Source: Bradyrhizobium sp. 170 (lineage in GTDB: Bacteria > Pseudomonadota > Alphaproteobacteria > Rhizobiales > Xanthobacteraceae). From it: DNA of 64,000 nt. Positions 1 to 8,046 of the stretch are shown here, piece after piece. A program made the position numbers and the translations under genes. The notes beneath the pieces were generated by a model. It worked only from the letters and a program-made list of their open reading frames with translations, did not search any database and was not told where the DNA came from. Position 1 is the stretch's first letter. Every line of letters begins with the position of its first letter. The stretch covers positions 3,224,001 to 3,288,000 of the forward strand of contig NZ_CP064703.1 in assembly GCF_023101085.1 (NCBI RefSeq), in the 5' to 3' direction.

Positions 1-217
1 CGACGCCGAGGTCGGCGGCGGCGAGCACCGCGATGACGTTGCGCCAGGCTTGCTCGCATTGCGCCTCGAACCCTTCGGGCACGCTGCCGTCAGGCTGTTC
101 CGGCACCTGGCCGCTGACGAACAGCAGCCTGCGATGCTGGCCAAGTTCCAGCCCCATGCTGTAGCCGCTGGAAGGCGCGTGGACGCTTGCGGGATTATGA
201 CGGGTAATTTGAGCCAT
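1..217 (-). CDS. RidA/YjgF-family protein (partial, 3' end off the left edge)
   Basis: Only the first 72 codons lie in the window. The translation begins MAQITRHNPASVHAPS and continues with GYSMGLELG and LLFVSGQVPEQPDGSVPEG, the usual N-terminal half of RidA-like proteins, in which the SGQ segment forms part of the trimer-interface pocket. RidA proteins deaminate reactive enamine/imine intermediates, but many paralogues have other roles. The ATG is preceded by a good AGGAGA ribosome site, and it lies one base after the stop of the upstream VOC gene on the same strand, so the two are almost certainly co-transcribed. The catalytic Arg region lies outside the window, so activity cannot be judged. 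Confidence 0.8.
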   Translation of the reverse strand, partial: MAQITRHNPASVHAPSSGYSMGLELGQHRRLLFVSGQVPEQPDGSVPEGFEAQCEQAWRNVIAVLAAADLGV

Positions 218-218
218 G

Positions 219-1088
219 TCAGATTGTCTCCTGTTGGATGAATTCCAGCGCCAGACCATGCGACGCCGCGGGCGGAACGAGCAGCACGGCGCCGGTAACC
301 TCGAAGTCGACGCCGTTGTTTTTCAATGCCCGCTTGGTCGCATCCAGATCGACGACCGCCAGACGCGCGGCGCAAAAGCGCGGCGAAGCTTCGCCGGCTA
401 AGCCCGGCAGTCGGCGCGCTATCTCGGCCGGGCCGAGCACGCTGGTCCGGTCGCCGCGCTCGCCGACCGTCAGCCGCCCGGGCGCAAGCTCGGCGGTGCT
501 TTCCGTTAAGTGCTCGAGGAAACCGCGGTACTCCGCCGGCTCCGGCGCCGACATCACCACCTCGATCACGCGCAAGGCGCCGTTGGGGTGACGCTGATAG
601 TCGGGCTTCCAGAACAGCTCCGGCGGGTGACGCTCCTGGCAGGTGAAGAAGGCGATCCCGGGCATGGCGGGATCGGTGGCGAAGGCCAGTGAGAACTCGA
701 CGCGCGCCGTGCCTCCGCCGGGAAGCACCGCGTCACGGCCAAAATCAAACGGCGCATAGGCGCCGATGTGATGGGCCTTGAAGCGCGCCGCATCGGCATG
801 GGCATCGGCGCTGTGCAAGGCCAGCATCGACATTCCCTCAGTGGCGGCAAGAAAATCCCGGTTGTGGGCGGCGAAGCTGAATCTATCAGGCGCGGCCGGC
901 GGCACCGCCGCAGCATCGGTGACGGCCAGCAGCTCCAGAAAATTGTTCCCGAACATCGCCAAGCGGTTGCTGGTTCCGAACGGATGCACGCCGGTCGGCG
1001 TGAGGTTAAAACCGAGCGTTTGCCAATCCAGCGCAGCCTGCGCCAGATCATGGACACAAATGACGAGATGATGGATTCGGCGGGGCAT
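219..1088 (-). CDS. VOC-superfamily (glyoxalase-like) protein
   Basis: 290 aa. The start MPRRIHHLVICVHDLAQA is chosen over an upstream in-frame ATG because it has a GGAG ribosome site and opens with the typical first beta strand of a VOC module (HHLVICVHDL, then GFNLTPTGVHPFGTSNR). FGNNFLELLAV carries the conserved Glu-containing strand. Length and layout fit the Glyoxalase_3-type single-chain proteins often annotated as VOC family. These fold as paired beta-alpha-beta-beta-beta units that bind a metal and act as lyases, dioxygenases or isomerases; the substrate is unknown here. The stop is one base from the start of the RidA-like gene. The pair is divergent from a LysR-type gene, its likely regulator. 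Confidence 0.75.
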   Translation of the reverse strand: MPRRIHHLVICVHDLAQAALDWQTLGFNLTPTGVHPFGTSNRLAMFGNNFLELLAVTDAAAVPPAAPDRFSFAAHNRDFLAATEGMSMLALHSADAHADAARFKAHHIGAYAPFDFGRDAVLPGGGTARVEFSLAFATDPAMPGIAFFTCQERHPPELFWKPDYQRHPNGALRVIEVVMSAPEPAEYRGFLEHLTESTAELAPGRLTVGERGDRTSVLGPAEIARRLPGLAGEASPRFCAARLAVVDLDATKRALKNNGVDFEVTGAVLLVPPAASHGLALEFIQQETI

Positions 1089-1214
1089 GGGATCTCCGGA
1101 TTGCGGGCCGACCGTAACCGGCGGCGTCACGGCGGCGCAAAGCATTGTTGCTGCGGTCCAGCGCAAGAAAATCTATTGCAAGGCCGGCGCCTATCAGTGA
1201 CAAACTGGGCGGTA

Positions 1215-1841
1215 ATGACCTACATCCTTCCACCGCTCAATGCGCTCCGCGCGTTCGAAGCAGCAGCCCGGCATCTCAGCTTCAAGCTGGCCGCGCATGA
1301 GCTGCATGTGACGCCGGCCGCCGTGGGGCAGCAGGTGAAGGCGCTGGAAGCGCGTCTGGGCGTGCGCCTGTTCGAGCGGCTGCATAAGCAACTCATCCTG
1401 ACCGCGGCCGGCCAGGCTTATCTGCCGGAAATATCCGACGGCTTTCGTCGCATTGCCGATGCGACCGTGCAATTGAAGCCGGTGGGTGCGGTGCTGCTGC
1501 AGCTCGGCGTGCACGGCAGCTTCGATCTGCGCCGTCTGGAGCTGGAGCAGTTTCGCGCAAACCACGCGGAAATCGGCTTGCGGGTGCTGCAGCCCGCCGG
1601 CTTGCATGAATTGATCGAGGGCAAGGTCGATGTGCTGATCGCCCGCGGGCTCGGCCACCATCCGGGCTACCGCTGCGACCGCGTGACGGAGGGGGCCGGC
1701 GTCGGCGATTGGCTGATTGCGCCGGCCGGCACGGCGGATTGTCCCGAGATCGCTAGCTTTCGCGATTGGCTGCGCGGTCTGCCGGCGGACAACGCGCTCG
1801 CGCTGCATCGTCGTCGTTTGGTCGGCATCGTCAGAAGTTGA
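1215..1841 (+). CDS. LysR-family regulator (GcvA-like) with shortened effector domain
   Basis: 208 aa from ATG at 1215. Residues 1-65 are a complete LysR winged-helix domain (LPPLNALRAFEAAARHLSF, HVTPAAVGQQVKALE, LGVRLFERLHKQLILTAAG), closest to GcvA-type regulators. The C-terminal sensor normally adds about 200 residues. Here the first half of the domain (HGSFDLRRLELEQFRANHAE, EGKVDVLIARGLGHHPGY) is followed directly by the very end (CPEIASFRDWLRGL), so roughly 75-90 residues from the centre are missing. The reading frame is kept. Either an in-frame deletion produced a truncated regulator, or this is a short natural variant. It is divergent from the VOC/RidA pair and 7 bases upstream of the aldo/keto reductase, so it may control both. 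DNA binding looks intact; ligand sensing is doubtful. Confidence 0.8.
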   Translation: MTYILPPLNALRAFEAAARHLSFKLAAHELHVTPAAVGQQVKALEARLGVRLFERLHKQLILTAAGQAYLPEISDGFRRIADATVQLKPVGAVLLQLGVHGSFDLRRLELEQFRANHAEIGLRVLQPAGLHELIEGKVDVLIARGLGHHPGYRCDRVTEGAGVGDWLIAPAGTADCPEIASFRDWLRGLPADNALALHRRRLVGIVRS

Positions 1842-1848
1842 GGTGATC

Positions 1849-2691
1849 TTGAAACAGAAAAAATTCGGCACGGGCGGCCCCGATGTTTCCGTGATCGGGC
1901 AGGGCACCTGGTATCTCGACCGCGGCGACCGCAAGACGGCGGTGGCAGCGCTGTGCCGGGGCATCGAAACCGGCATGACCCACATCGACACCGCCGAGAT
2001 GTATGGCGACGCCGAGCTCGTGATCGCGGATGCGATGGCGGGGCTGCCGCGTGAAAAGCTCTTCCTGGTCTCAAAGGTGCTGCCGAGCAACGCCTCGCGG
2101 CGCGGCACCATCACCGCCTGCGAGCGCTCGCTGAAGCGGCTGAAGACCGATCATCTCGATTGCTATCTCCTGCACTGGCGCGGCTCCTATCCATTCGAGG
2201 AGACGGTGGCGGCGTTCGACGAACTGGTGGATGCCGGAAAGATCCGTTCCTGGGGCGTCAGCAATTTCGATAGCGACGATCTCGACGAACTGCTGGATGT
2301 CGCAGGCGAGGGGAAGATCGCCTGCAACCAGGTGCTCTACCATCTGCAGGAGCGCGCGATCGAGCACGCGGTGATCCCGTGGTGCGAGCAACACGGTGTC
2401 GCCGTCGTCGCCTATTCGCCGTTCGGTCATGATGATTTTCCGTCCGCACGCAGCAAGGGCGGCGAGGTGCTGCAGGCCATCGCCGACGCGCACAAGGCAA
2501 CCGCGCGCCAGGTCGCACTGGCGTTTCTCACGCGGGCAGCTTCGGTGCTTGCGATTCCAAAGGCGTCGAGCGCGGAGCATGCGGCGGAGAACGCCGCCGC
2601 CGGCAATCTGAAACTGAGCGACGCCGAGATCGTCGCACTCGACAGGGCCTTTCCGCGCGGACCCAAGCCGCGCGGCCTGCCGATGCTCTGA
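1849..2691 (+). CDS. Aldo/keto reductase
   Basis: 280 aa. I place the start at TTG 1849 because a strong Shine-Dalgarno GAGGTGAT (1840-1847) sits right before it. An in-frame GTG at 1843 would lie inside that site. The translation has the AKR tetrad in order: Asp and Tyr in HIDTAEMYG (about residues 47 and 52), Lys in VSKVLP (about 76) and His in LLHWRG (about 108). WGVSNFD and the C-terminal AIPKASS (cofactor-binding) motifs follow. AKRs are cytosolic NAD(P)H-dependent carbonyl reductases. The gene follows the LysR gene by 7 bases and is probably translated from the same message. Substrate unknown. Confidence 0.88.
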   Translation: MKQKKFGTGGPDVSVIGQGTWYLDRGDRKTAVAALCRGIETGMTHIDTAEMYGDAELVIADAMAGLPREKLFLVSKVLPSNASRRGTITACERSLKRLKTDHLDCYLLHWRGSYPFEETVAAFDELVDAGKIRSWGVSNFDSDDLDELLDVAGEGKIACNQVLYHLQERAIEHAVIPWCEQHGVAVVAYSPFGHDDFPSARSKGGEVLQAIADAHKATARQVALAFLTRAASVLAIPKASSAEHAAENAAAGNLKLSDAEIVALDRAFPRGPKPRGLPML

Positions 2692-2832
2692 CGGAACACC
2701 GTCCTTAACAAAGTGTTGCAATTGCTCCCTCAGCGCATATCCGCATCCTGTTTTCGGACCTAGTCGCGGCGGGCCATCTGGTGTTTTTTAAAGCCTCGCC
2801 CGAGTCGATCATTACTGCCTTTCGAGATTGCC

Positions 2833-3822
2833 GTGACACCGCCCCCCGCCGCAGCCGCGAGGCTGGACAGCGCTCCAATACCTTTGCCCGAGAAGAAGTC
2901 CGCCGCTCCCGCTGCGCCCGCGCGCGCCGACCGGCCGTTCAAGGGCATCGCGCTGGTGCTGGCCTCGACGATCTTTCTCGGCACCTCCGACGTGACGGCA
3001 AAGTATCTCTCGGCGACGCTGCCCTCGATCGAGATCGCCTGGATCCGCTTCCTGGTGTTCGCGCTGATCATGACGCCGGCGATGATGCCGGGTTCGCCGC
3101 TCTATGCGCTGCAGACCAACCGGCTCGGCCTGCATCTGATGCGCGGCGCGGCGCTACTCGGTTCGTCGCTGTTCTTCATCTCCGGCCTGCGGTTCCTCCC
3201 GATTGCCGAAGCTTCCGCCACCGGCTTCGTCGCGCCGCTGTTCGTCACGGCGCTGTCGATTATTTTCCTCAGTGAGAAAGTCGGCCTGCGCCGCTGGATC
3301 GCCACGGCAGTGGGCCTGATCGGCGTGCTCATCATCCTGCGCCCGGGCACCGGCGCGTTTCACCCCGCGGCGTTCTTTCCGCTGGTCTCGGCGCTGGCCT
3401 GGGCCTGCACGCTGATCATGACGCGAATGATGAGCGGCACCGAGCGCGCCATCACCACCATGACCTATTCGTCGATCGCGGGCCTCTTCATTCTCTCCGC
3501 GCTGGTGCCGTTCGTCTGGGTGACGCCGACCTGGCACGACATTGCCTTCGGCATCCTGATCGGCGTCGCCTCGACCGCGGGGCAGTGGATCGTGGTGCTG
3601 GCGTTCCGCTATGCGGATGCGTCCGTGCTGGCGCCGTTCTCCTACACGCAATTGCTGTGGGTCAGCGTGCTCGGCTTCCTGGTCTTCGGCGAAGTCCCGG
3701 ACGCCTACACCATCACCGGCGCCGCCTTCATCGTCGCTAGCGGACTCTACACCGCCCATCGCGAGCGGGTCCGCCGTTCGCAGCTTCTGGCTGTCTCGGG
3801 CGAGCCGTCGCCGAACGCCTGA
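2833..3822 (+). CDS. EamA/DMT-superfamily transporter
   Basis: 329 aa from a GTG start. A roughly 35-residue Ala/Pro-rich N-terminus precedes about ten hydrophobic segments arranged as two EamA repeats. Repeat 1 begins GIALVLASTIFLGTSDVTAK and ends with GLIGVLIILRPG; repeat 2 begins LVSALAWACTLIMTRMMSG and ends with FIVASGLYTAHRE. The LRPG at the end of repeat 1 is a common signature of drug/metabolite exporters of the inner membrane. Substrate cannot be predicted. The gene stands alone, 141 bases after the aldo/keto reductase. The region from 3823 to 4007 downstream shows nothing definite apart from the leader of the autotransporter gene. Confidence 0.85.
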   Translation: MTPPPAAAARLDSAPIPLPEKKSAAPAAPARADRPFKGIALVLASTIFLGTSDVTAKYLSATLPSIEIAWIRFLVFALIMTPAMMPGSPLYALQTNRLGLHLMRGAALLGSSLFFISGLRFLPIAEASATGFVAPLFVTALSIIFLSEKVGLRRWIATAVGLIGVLIILRPGTGAFHPAAFFPLVSALAWACTLIMTRMMSGTERAITTMTYSSIAGLFILSALVPFVWVTPTWHDIAFGILIGVASTAGQWIVVLAFRYADASVLAPFSYTQLLWVSVLGFLVFGEVPDAYTITGAAFIVASGLYTAHRERVRRSQLLAVSGEPSPNA

Positions 3823-4007
3823 TCCTGCCGGCCAGGCAGTCATAGCCAGGCCGCCCAAAACGTGGCGCGAGTGCCACAGCGGCGCCGCAAAACGCTCGGT
3901 TGTGGCGCAAATCTGACGGATTCAACCCGCATCCGTAATTCTACGGCGGAACCCATGCTAGTAAGTCCCGATGGCGCCGCAGAGCGCCGGGGAATGGGGT
4001 TCGGGCG

Positions 4008-6815
4008 TTGCATTTTCAGTTGCCATCGTCGGCGCAGGGCCGACGCCGCCGGGATGCGGCTGCGTGCGCAGTCGCCATGTCGGCGTTTGTCGTTGGTCTA
4101 TGCTTGTCGACTACCCCGGCGAATGCAGCGTGTGCGCCCGATCCGGCATCGAGTGGCCAGACCGTCACCTGCAGCGGCAACACCCCGGGCGGCTTTCAGG
4201 CCGGCGGCGGCGTCAGTAATTTGACCATCAACGTGCTACCCGGGGCGACCGTTGGCGACGGCGGCGGCGGCGCTGCGATCAGCGTCTTGGATTTCGGCAG
4301 CACGATTGCCAATAGCGGCACGTTGACGGCAGTGGCATTCAACAACGGCGTCTTCGCATTGAGTGACGACCACACCATCAACAATCTCGCGAGCGGAATC
4401 ATCACCGTTGGCAATAATTCCGTGGGCATCTCCCTGAATGGAGAGCGCGGGACGATCAGCAACATCGGCACCATCACGGTGGGCGATTTTGGTGCTGGCA
4501 TCGACGTGTTTGGCAACGACGCAAAGATAACAAGCAGCGGCGTGATCAACGTTGGCGACATCACGGCCGGAATCTCCACGCAGGGCGACCGCGCCCTGAT
4601 CACCCATTCCGGCACCATCAATGGCGGCATCGGAAGCGCCGGCGTCGCCTTTAACGGCTCGTCCGGAACGGTCAACAACAGCGGCCGCATCCTTCTCGGC
4701 GACGATGCCTTCGGCATCGTCGTGGTCGGCGATTCCAACACCATCACCAACAGCGGCACCATCACCGTCGGAGCCGGCTTCGCCGTCGGCATCGACGTCA
4801 GCAGTTTTGGCGGCAGCAATTCCATTATCAACACCGGAACGATCAACATCGGCGCGAACGCAACTGGCATTCTTCTCAGCGGCACCGGCAGCGTCTTCAA
4901 TTCGGGCACGATCAACGCCGCGACCGGTTTCGCGGCGATCCAATTCTGCGGCTGCGGCGTGGCCAATGTGCTGACTCTCGGCCCCGGCAGCGTCATCAAC
5001 GGCTTCGTGCTCGGCACCGGCATCGACACGTTTCAGCTTGGCGGCACGGGCAAAGACACCTTCAATCTCAGCAATATCGGTTTGGCTAGTCAGTTTGACG
5101 GATTCTCGACTTTCAACAAGGTCGACAGCTCTAACTGGATGGTCATCGGTTTCGGTAACAACCTGAACTGGAACGTTCTTGGCGGCACGCTCACGGTCAA
5201 CGGCGTCATCAGCCAGGTGATGGTCAATGCCGGAGGCACACTCGCCGGCACCGGCATTGTTAGCGATACCTGGATCAACAGCGGCGGTGTCTTGCAGCCC
5301 GGCAATGGCGCGGCAGGTTCATCTCTGACGATCTCCGGCAGTCTCGCATTCCAGTCCGGTGCCCTGTATCTGGTGCAGCTCAATTCCACGTCGTCGTCTT
5401 ACGTCAGCGTGGCGGGCGTTGCCGCGCTGAACGGCCGTGTCGGCGCGTCGGTGGCGCCGGGCACCAACGTGCAGAAGCAATACACCATACTAACGGCCGG
5501 AACCGGCGTGACCGGCAGCTTCACCGGCGTCGACACCACGGGTCTTGCTAGCAGCTTGGTCCCGACTCTCAGCTACGACACCAACAACGTTTACCTGAAC
5601 TTCGCGCTGAATTACGGCGGCGGCCTCAATGTCAACCAGCAGAATGTCGCCAACACGCTGACCAATTTCTTCAGCACCACCGGCGGCCTTCCGGTCGGCT
5701 TCGCCTCGCTCTCGCCGGCCGGCCTGACGCAGGTCTCCGGCGAACTGGCTACGGGATCGCAGCAGGCGACCTTTGACGCCATGAACCTGTTCCTGTCGCT
5801 CATGTCAGATCCGTTCGTGGCGGGCCGCAATGGCGGCTTCGGCGGCAATGCCGGTGCGATCCCGTTCGCCGAGGAGAGCGCGCTTGGCTATGCCGCGAAG
5901 AAGCCCCGCGTGACCCGCGACGCCTTTGCCAAATTCCCGACCAAAGCCGATATCGCGCGCAACGACCTGTTCGATCAGCGCTGGAGCGTCTGGGGCGCAG
6001 CCTTCGGCGGCGGCAGCAACACCTCAGGCAATGCCGCGCTCGGATCGAACGACGCGACCGCGCGCGCGTTCGGTTTTGCTGTTGGCGCCGACTATCGTCT
6101 CTCGCGCGATACGCTGGCCGGATTTGCACTCGCCGGCGGCGGCACCAATTTCAGCGTCTCGGGCTTCGGCTCGGGGCGTTCGGACCTGTTCCAGGCCGGC
6201 GCCTTCGTTCGCCACAACATCGGCGCGGCTTACATCACCGCCGCGGCGGCTTATGGCTGGCAGGATGTGACGACCGAGCGCACGGTCACGGTTGCTGGCT
6301 TCGAGCGCCTGCGCGCCCAGTTCAATGCCAATGCGTATTCCGGCCGCATCGAGGGCGGCTACCGTTATCTGACGCCGTGGATGGGCATCACGCCCTATGC
6401 CGCCGGGCAATTTACCACTTACAGCCTGCCGGCCTATGCCGAGCAAGTGCTGGCGGGCGCCGGCACCTTTGCGCTGAACTATGCCGCCAAGGACGTCACG
6501 GCCTCGCGCACCGAACTCGGCGTGCGCACCGACAAATCCTTTGCCGTGTCGAGCGGCATCCTGACGCTACGCGGCCGCGCCGCCTGGGCGCATGATTTCA
6601 ACACCGACCGCAACGTCACGGCCTTGTTCCAGACGCTGCCGGGCGCGGCCTTCGTCGTCAACGGCGCGGCGCAGGCGCACGACTCGTCGCTGGTGACAGG
6701 CGCGGCCGAGATGAAATGGCTAAACGGCTGGTCAGCCGCCGCTATCTTCGAAGGCCAGTTCTCCAGCGTTACCAATTCCTACGCTGGCAAGGGTATTGTG
6801 CGCTATGCGTGGTGA
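4008..6815 (+). CDS. Autotransporter beta-domain protein with beta-helix passenger
   Basis: 935 aa if started at TTG 4008. No upstream start exists in frame, and the next ATG (4077) would remove the positively charged n-region GRRRRD of the signal peptide, so the TTG is favoured; a GGGG-rich site lies about 10 bases before it. The signal peptide ends near TTPANA/ACAPD. Residues of about 70-330 are degenerate repeats of the form TI-N-SGTI-VG, typical of a right-handed beta-helix passenger. From about residue 660 (WSVWGAAFGGGSN) to the end there is a C-terminal autotransporter barrel with alternating aromatic/glycine strands, ending in YAGKGIVRYAW, a terminal aromatic as outer-membrane barrels require. 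Role in adhesion or surface exposure is inferred. No protease or esterase motif is seen in the passenger. Confidence 0.85.
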   Translation: MHFQLPSSAQGRRRRDAAACAVAMSAFVVGLCLSTTPANAACAPDPASSGQTVTCSGNTPGGFQAGGGVSNLTINVLPGATVGDGGGGAAISVLDFGSTIANSGTLTAVAFNNGVFALSDDHTINNLASGIITVGNNSVGISLNGERGTISNIGTITVGDFGAGIDVFGNDAKITSSGVINVGDITAGISTQGDRALITHSGTINGGIGSAGVAFNGSSGTVNNSGRILLGDDAFGIVVVGDSNTITNSGTITVGAGFAVGIDVSSFGGSNSIINTGTINIGANATGILLSGTGSVFNSGTINAATGFAAIQFCGCGVANVLTLGPGSVINGFVLGTGIDTFQLGGTGKDTFNLSNIGLASQFDGFSTFNKVDSSNWMVIGFGNNLNWNVLGGTLTVNGVISQVMVNAGGTLAGTGIVSDTWINSGGVLQPGNGAAGSSLTISGSLAFQSGALYLVQLNSTSSSYVSVAGVAALNGRVGASVAPGTNVQKQYTILTAGTGVTGSFTGVDTTGLASSLVPTLSYDTNNVYLNFALNYGGGLNVNQQNVANTLTNFFSTTGGLPVGFASLSPAGLTQVSGELATGSQQATFDAMNLFLSLMSDPFVAGRNGGFGGNAGAIPFAEESALGYAAKKPRVTRDAFAKFPTKADIARNDLFDQRWSVWGAAFGGGSNTSGNAALGSNDATARAFGFAVGADYRLSRDTLAGFALAGGGTNFSVSGFGSGRSDLFQAGAFVRHNIGAAYITAAAAYGWQDVTTERTVTVAGFERLRAQFNANAYSGRIEGGYRYLTPWMGITPYAAGQFTTYSLPAYAEQVLAGAGTFALNYAAKDVTASRTELGVRTDKSFAVSSGILTLRGRAAWAHDFNTDRNVTALFQTLPGAAFVVNGAAQAHDSSLVTGAAEMKWLNGWSAAAIFEGQFSSVTNSYAGKGIVRYAW

Positions 6816-6858
6816 ACCTCCGTGCTAAGGTGATGAAAAATCACCGGGAGGATCTTTC

Positions 6859-7941
6859 GTGCGCGCTGCCATTTTCCGCAACGGGGAAATTGTCGTCGAC
6901 GAGATGCCTGAGCCCAAACCGGGGCCCGGCATGGTGCTGGTGAAGTCGCTGGCTTGCGGCATCTGCGGTTCCGACCTGCACGCGCGCAAGCACGCGCACC
7001 GTATGGTGGAACTGGCAAAACATTTTCCCGGCCGCAAGCCGATGGACCTTTCGCGCGACGTCGTGTTCGGCCATGAATTCTGCTGCGAGGTGCTCGACTA
7101 TGGTCCGGGCACGACGCAGAAGTTGAAGCCCGGCACCAAAGTCTGTTCGCTGCCGGCGCTTTTGACTGCCGAAGGCCCGCAGGGCATCGGTTATTCCAAC
7201 GACAATGTCGGCGCCTATGCCGAGCGCATGCTGCTCAGCGAAGCCTTGCTGCTGGAAGTTCCGAACGGCCTCGCGGCCGAGCACGCCGCGCTGACCGAGC
7301 CGCTGGCGGTCGGTGTGCACGCGGTAGCAAAAGCCAATATCAAAGGCGGCGAGGTGCCGCTGGTGATCGGCTGCGGGCCGGTCGGGCTCGCCGTCGTCGC
7401 GGCGCTGAAGATCAGGGGATTGCACCCGATCGTTGCCGCCGACTATTCGCCGGCGCGCCGCGCGCTCGCCGAAAAGCTCGGCGCCGATGTGGTCGTCGAC
7501 CCAGCGCGTACGCAACCTTATGCGACGTGGGCCGAGCACGCCCAGATGTCGCCGGAGGAAAAAGCCGCGCGCCCGCCGCTGCAGGCGCTGCTGCCGGCGC
7601 TGAAGCCTGCGCTGATTTTCGAATGCGTCGGCGTACCCGGCCTGATCCAGCAGGTGTTCGAGGGCGCGCCGCGCGATGCCCGCATCGTCGTGGTCGGCGT
7701 CTGCATGGAAACCGACCGCTCCGAACCGATGCTCGGCATCTTGAAAGAGCTCAACGTTCAGTACGTGCTGGGCTACACGCCGGAGGAATTCGCGTATTCC
7801 TTGCGCCTGATCGCGGAAGGGCAGGTCGATGCGGCCTCGATGGTGACCGCCAGCGTCGGCATCGACGGCGTCGCAAAAGCGTTCGCCGATCTCGCCAATC
7901 CGGAAGCGCACACCAAGATCATCGTCGAGCCGTGGCGGTGA
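6859..7941 (+). CDS. Zinc-binding medium-chain alcohol dehydrogenase
   Basis: 360 aa from GTG 6859, which is preceded by an excellent GGGAGGATC ribosome site. Catalytic zinc residues are visible as Cys in ACGICGSDLH and His-Glu in VFGHEFCCEV. The Rossmann motif is VIGCGPVGLAVVAALK. The four-cysteine structural zinc lobe of classical ADHs is absent: the corresponding stretch reads KVCSLPALLTAEG. It therefore belongs to the MDR enzymes that lack structural zinc. Reaction: NAD(P)-dependent oxidation of an alcohol or polyol; substrate unknown. A short hairpin (6829-6845, GGTGAT...ATCACC) separates it from the autotransporter stop. It is followed by a palindromic repeat and a convergent gene. Confidence 0.85.
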   Translation: MRAAIFRNGEIVVDEMPEPKPGPGMVLVKSLACGICGSDLHARKHAHRMVELAKHFPGRKPMDLSRDVVFGHEFCCEVLDYGPGTTQKLKPGTKVCSLPALLTAEGPQGIGYSNDNVGAYAERMLLSEALLLEVPNGLAAEHAALTEPLAVGVHAVAKANIKGGEVPLVIGCGPVGLAVVAALKIRGLHPIVAADYSPARRALAEKLGADVVVDPARTQPYATWAEHAQMSPEEKAARPPLQALLPALKPALIFECVGVPGLIQQVFEGAPRDARIVVVGVCMETDRSEPMLGILKELNVQYVLGYTPEEFAYSLRLIAEGQVDAASMVTASVGIDGVAKAFADLANPEAHTKIIVEPWR

Positions 7942-7948
7942 ACAGCAG

Positions 7949-8041
7949 CGTAGGGTGGGCAAAGGCGCGTGAGCGCCGTGCCCACCATCTATCCGCATTC
8001 TCGTTGTAATGGTGGGCACGCTTCGCTTTGCCCACCCTACG
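7949..8041. repeat. Intergenic palindromic repeat (CGTAGGGTGGGCAAA family)
   Basis: Outer arms CGTAGGGTGGGCAAA (7949-7963) and TTTGCCCACCCTACG (8027-8041) are perfect inverted copies. Inner arms CGTGCCCACCAT (7977-7988) and ATGGTGGGCACG (8009-8020) are also perfect inverted copies. The whole unit lies exactly in the 105-base gap between two convergent genes, so it could act as a bidirectional terminator-like hairpin. I recognise the GTAGGGTGGGCAAAG motif as a dispersed intergenic repeat in Bradyrhizobium-type genomes (recollection, not checked). Confidence 0.85.
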
Positions 8042-8046
8042 GACCG

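Noticed and set aside
6829..6845. Terminator after the autotransporter gene
   Set aside because: The hairpin GGTGAT-GAAAA-ATCACC is short, has no T tract and lies against the ribosome site of the next gene.
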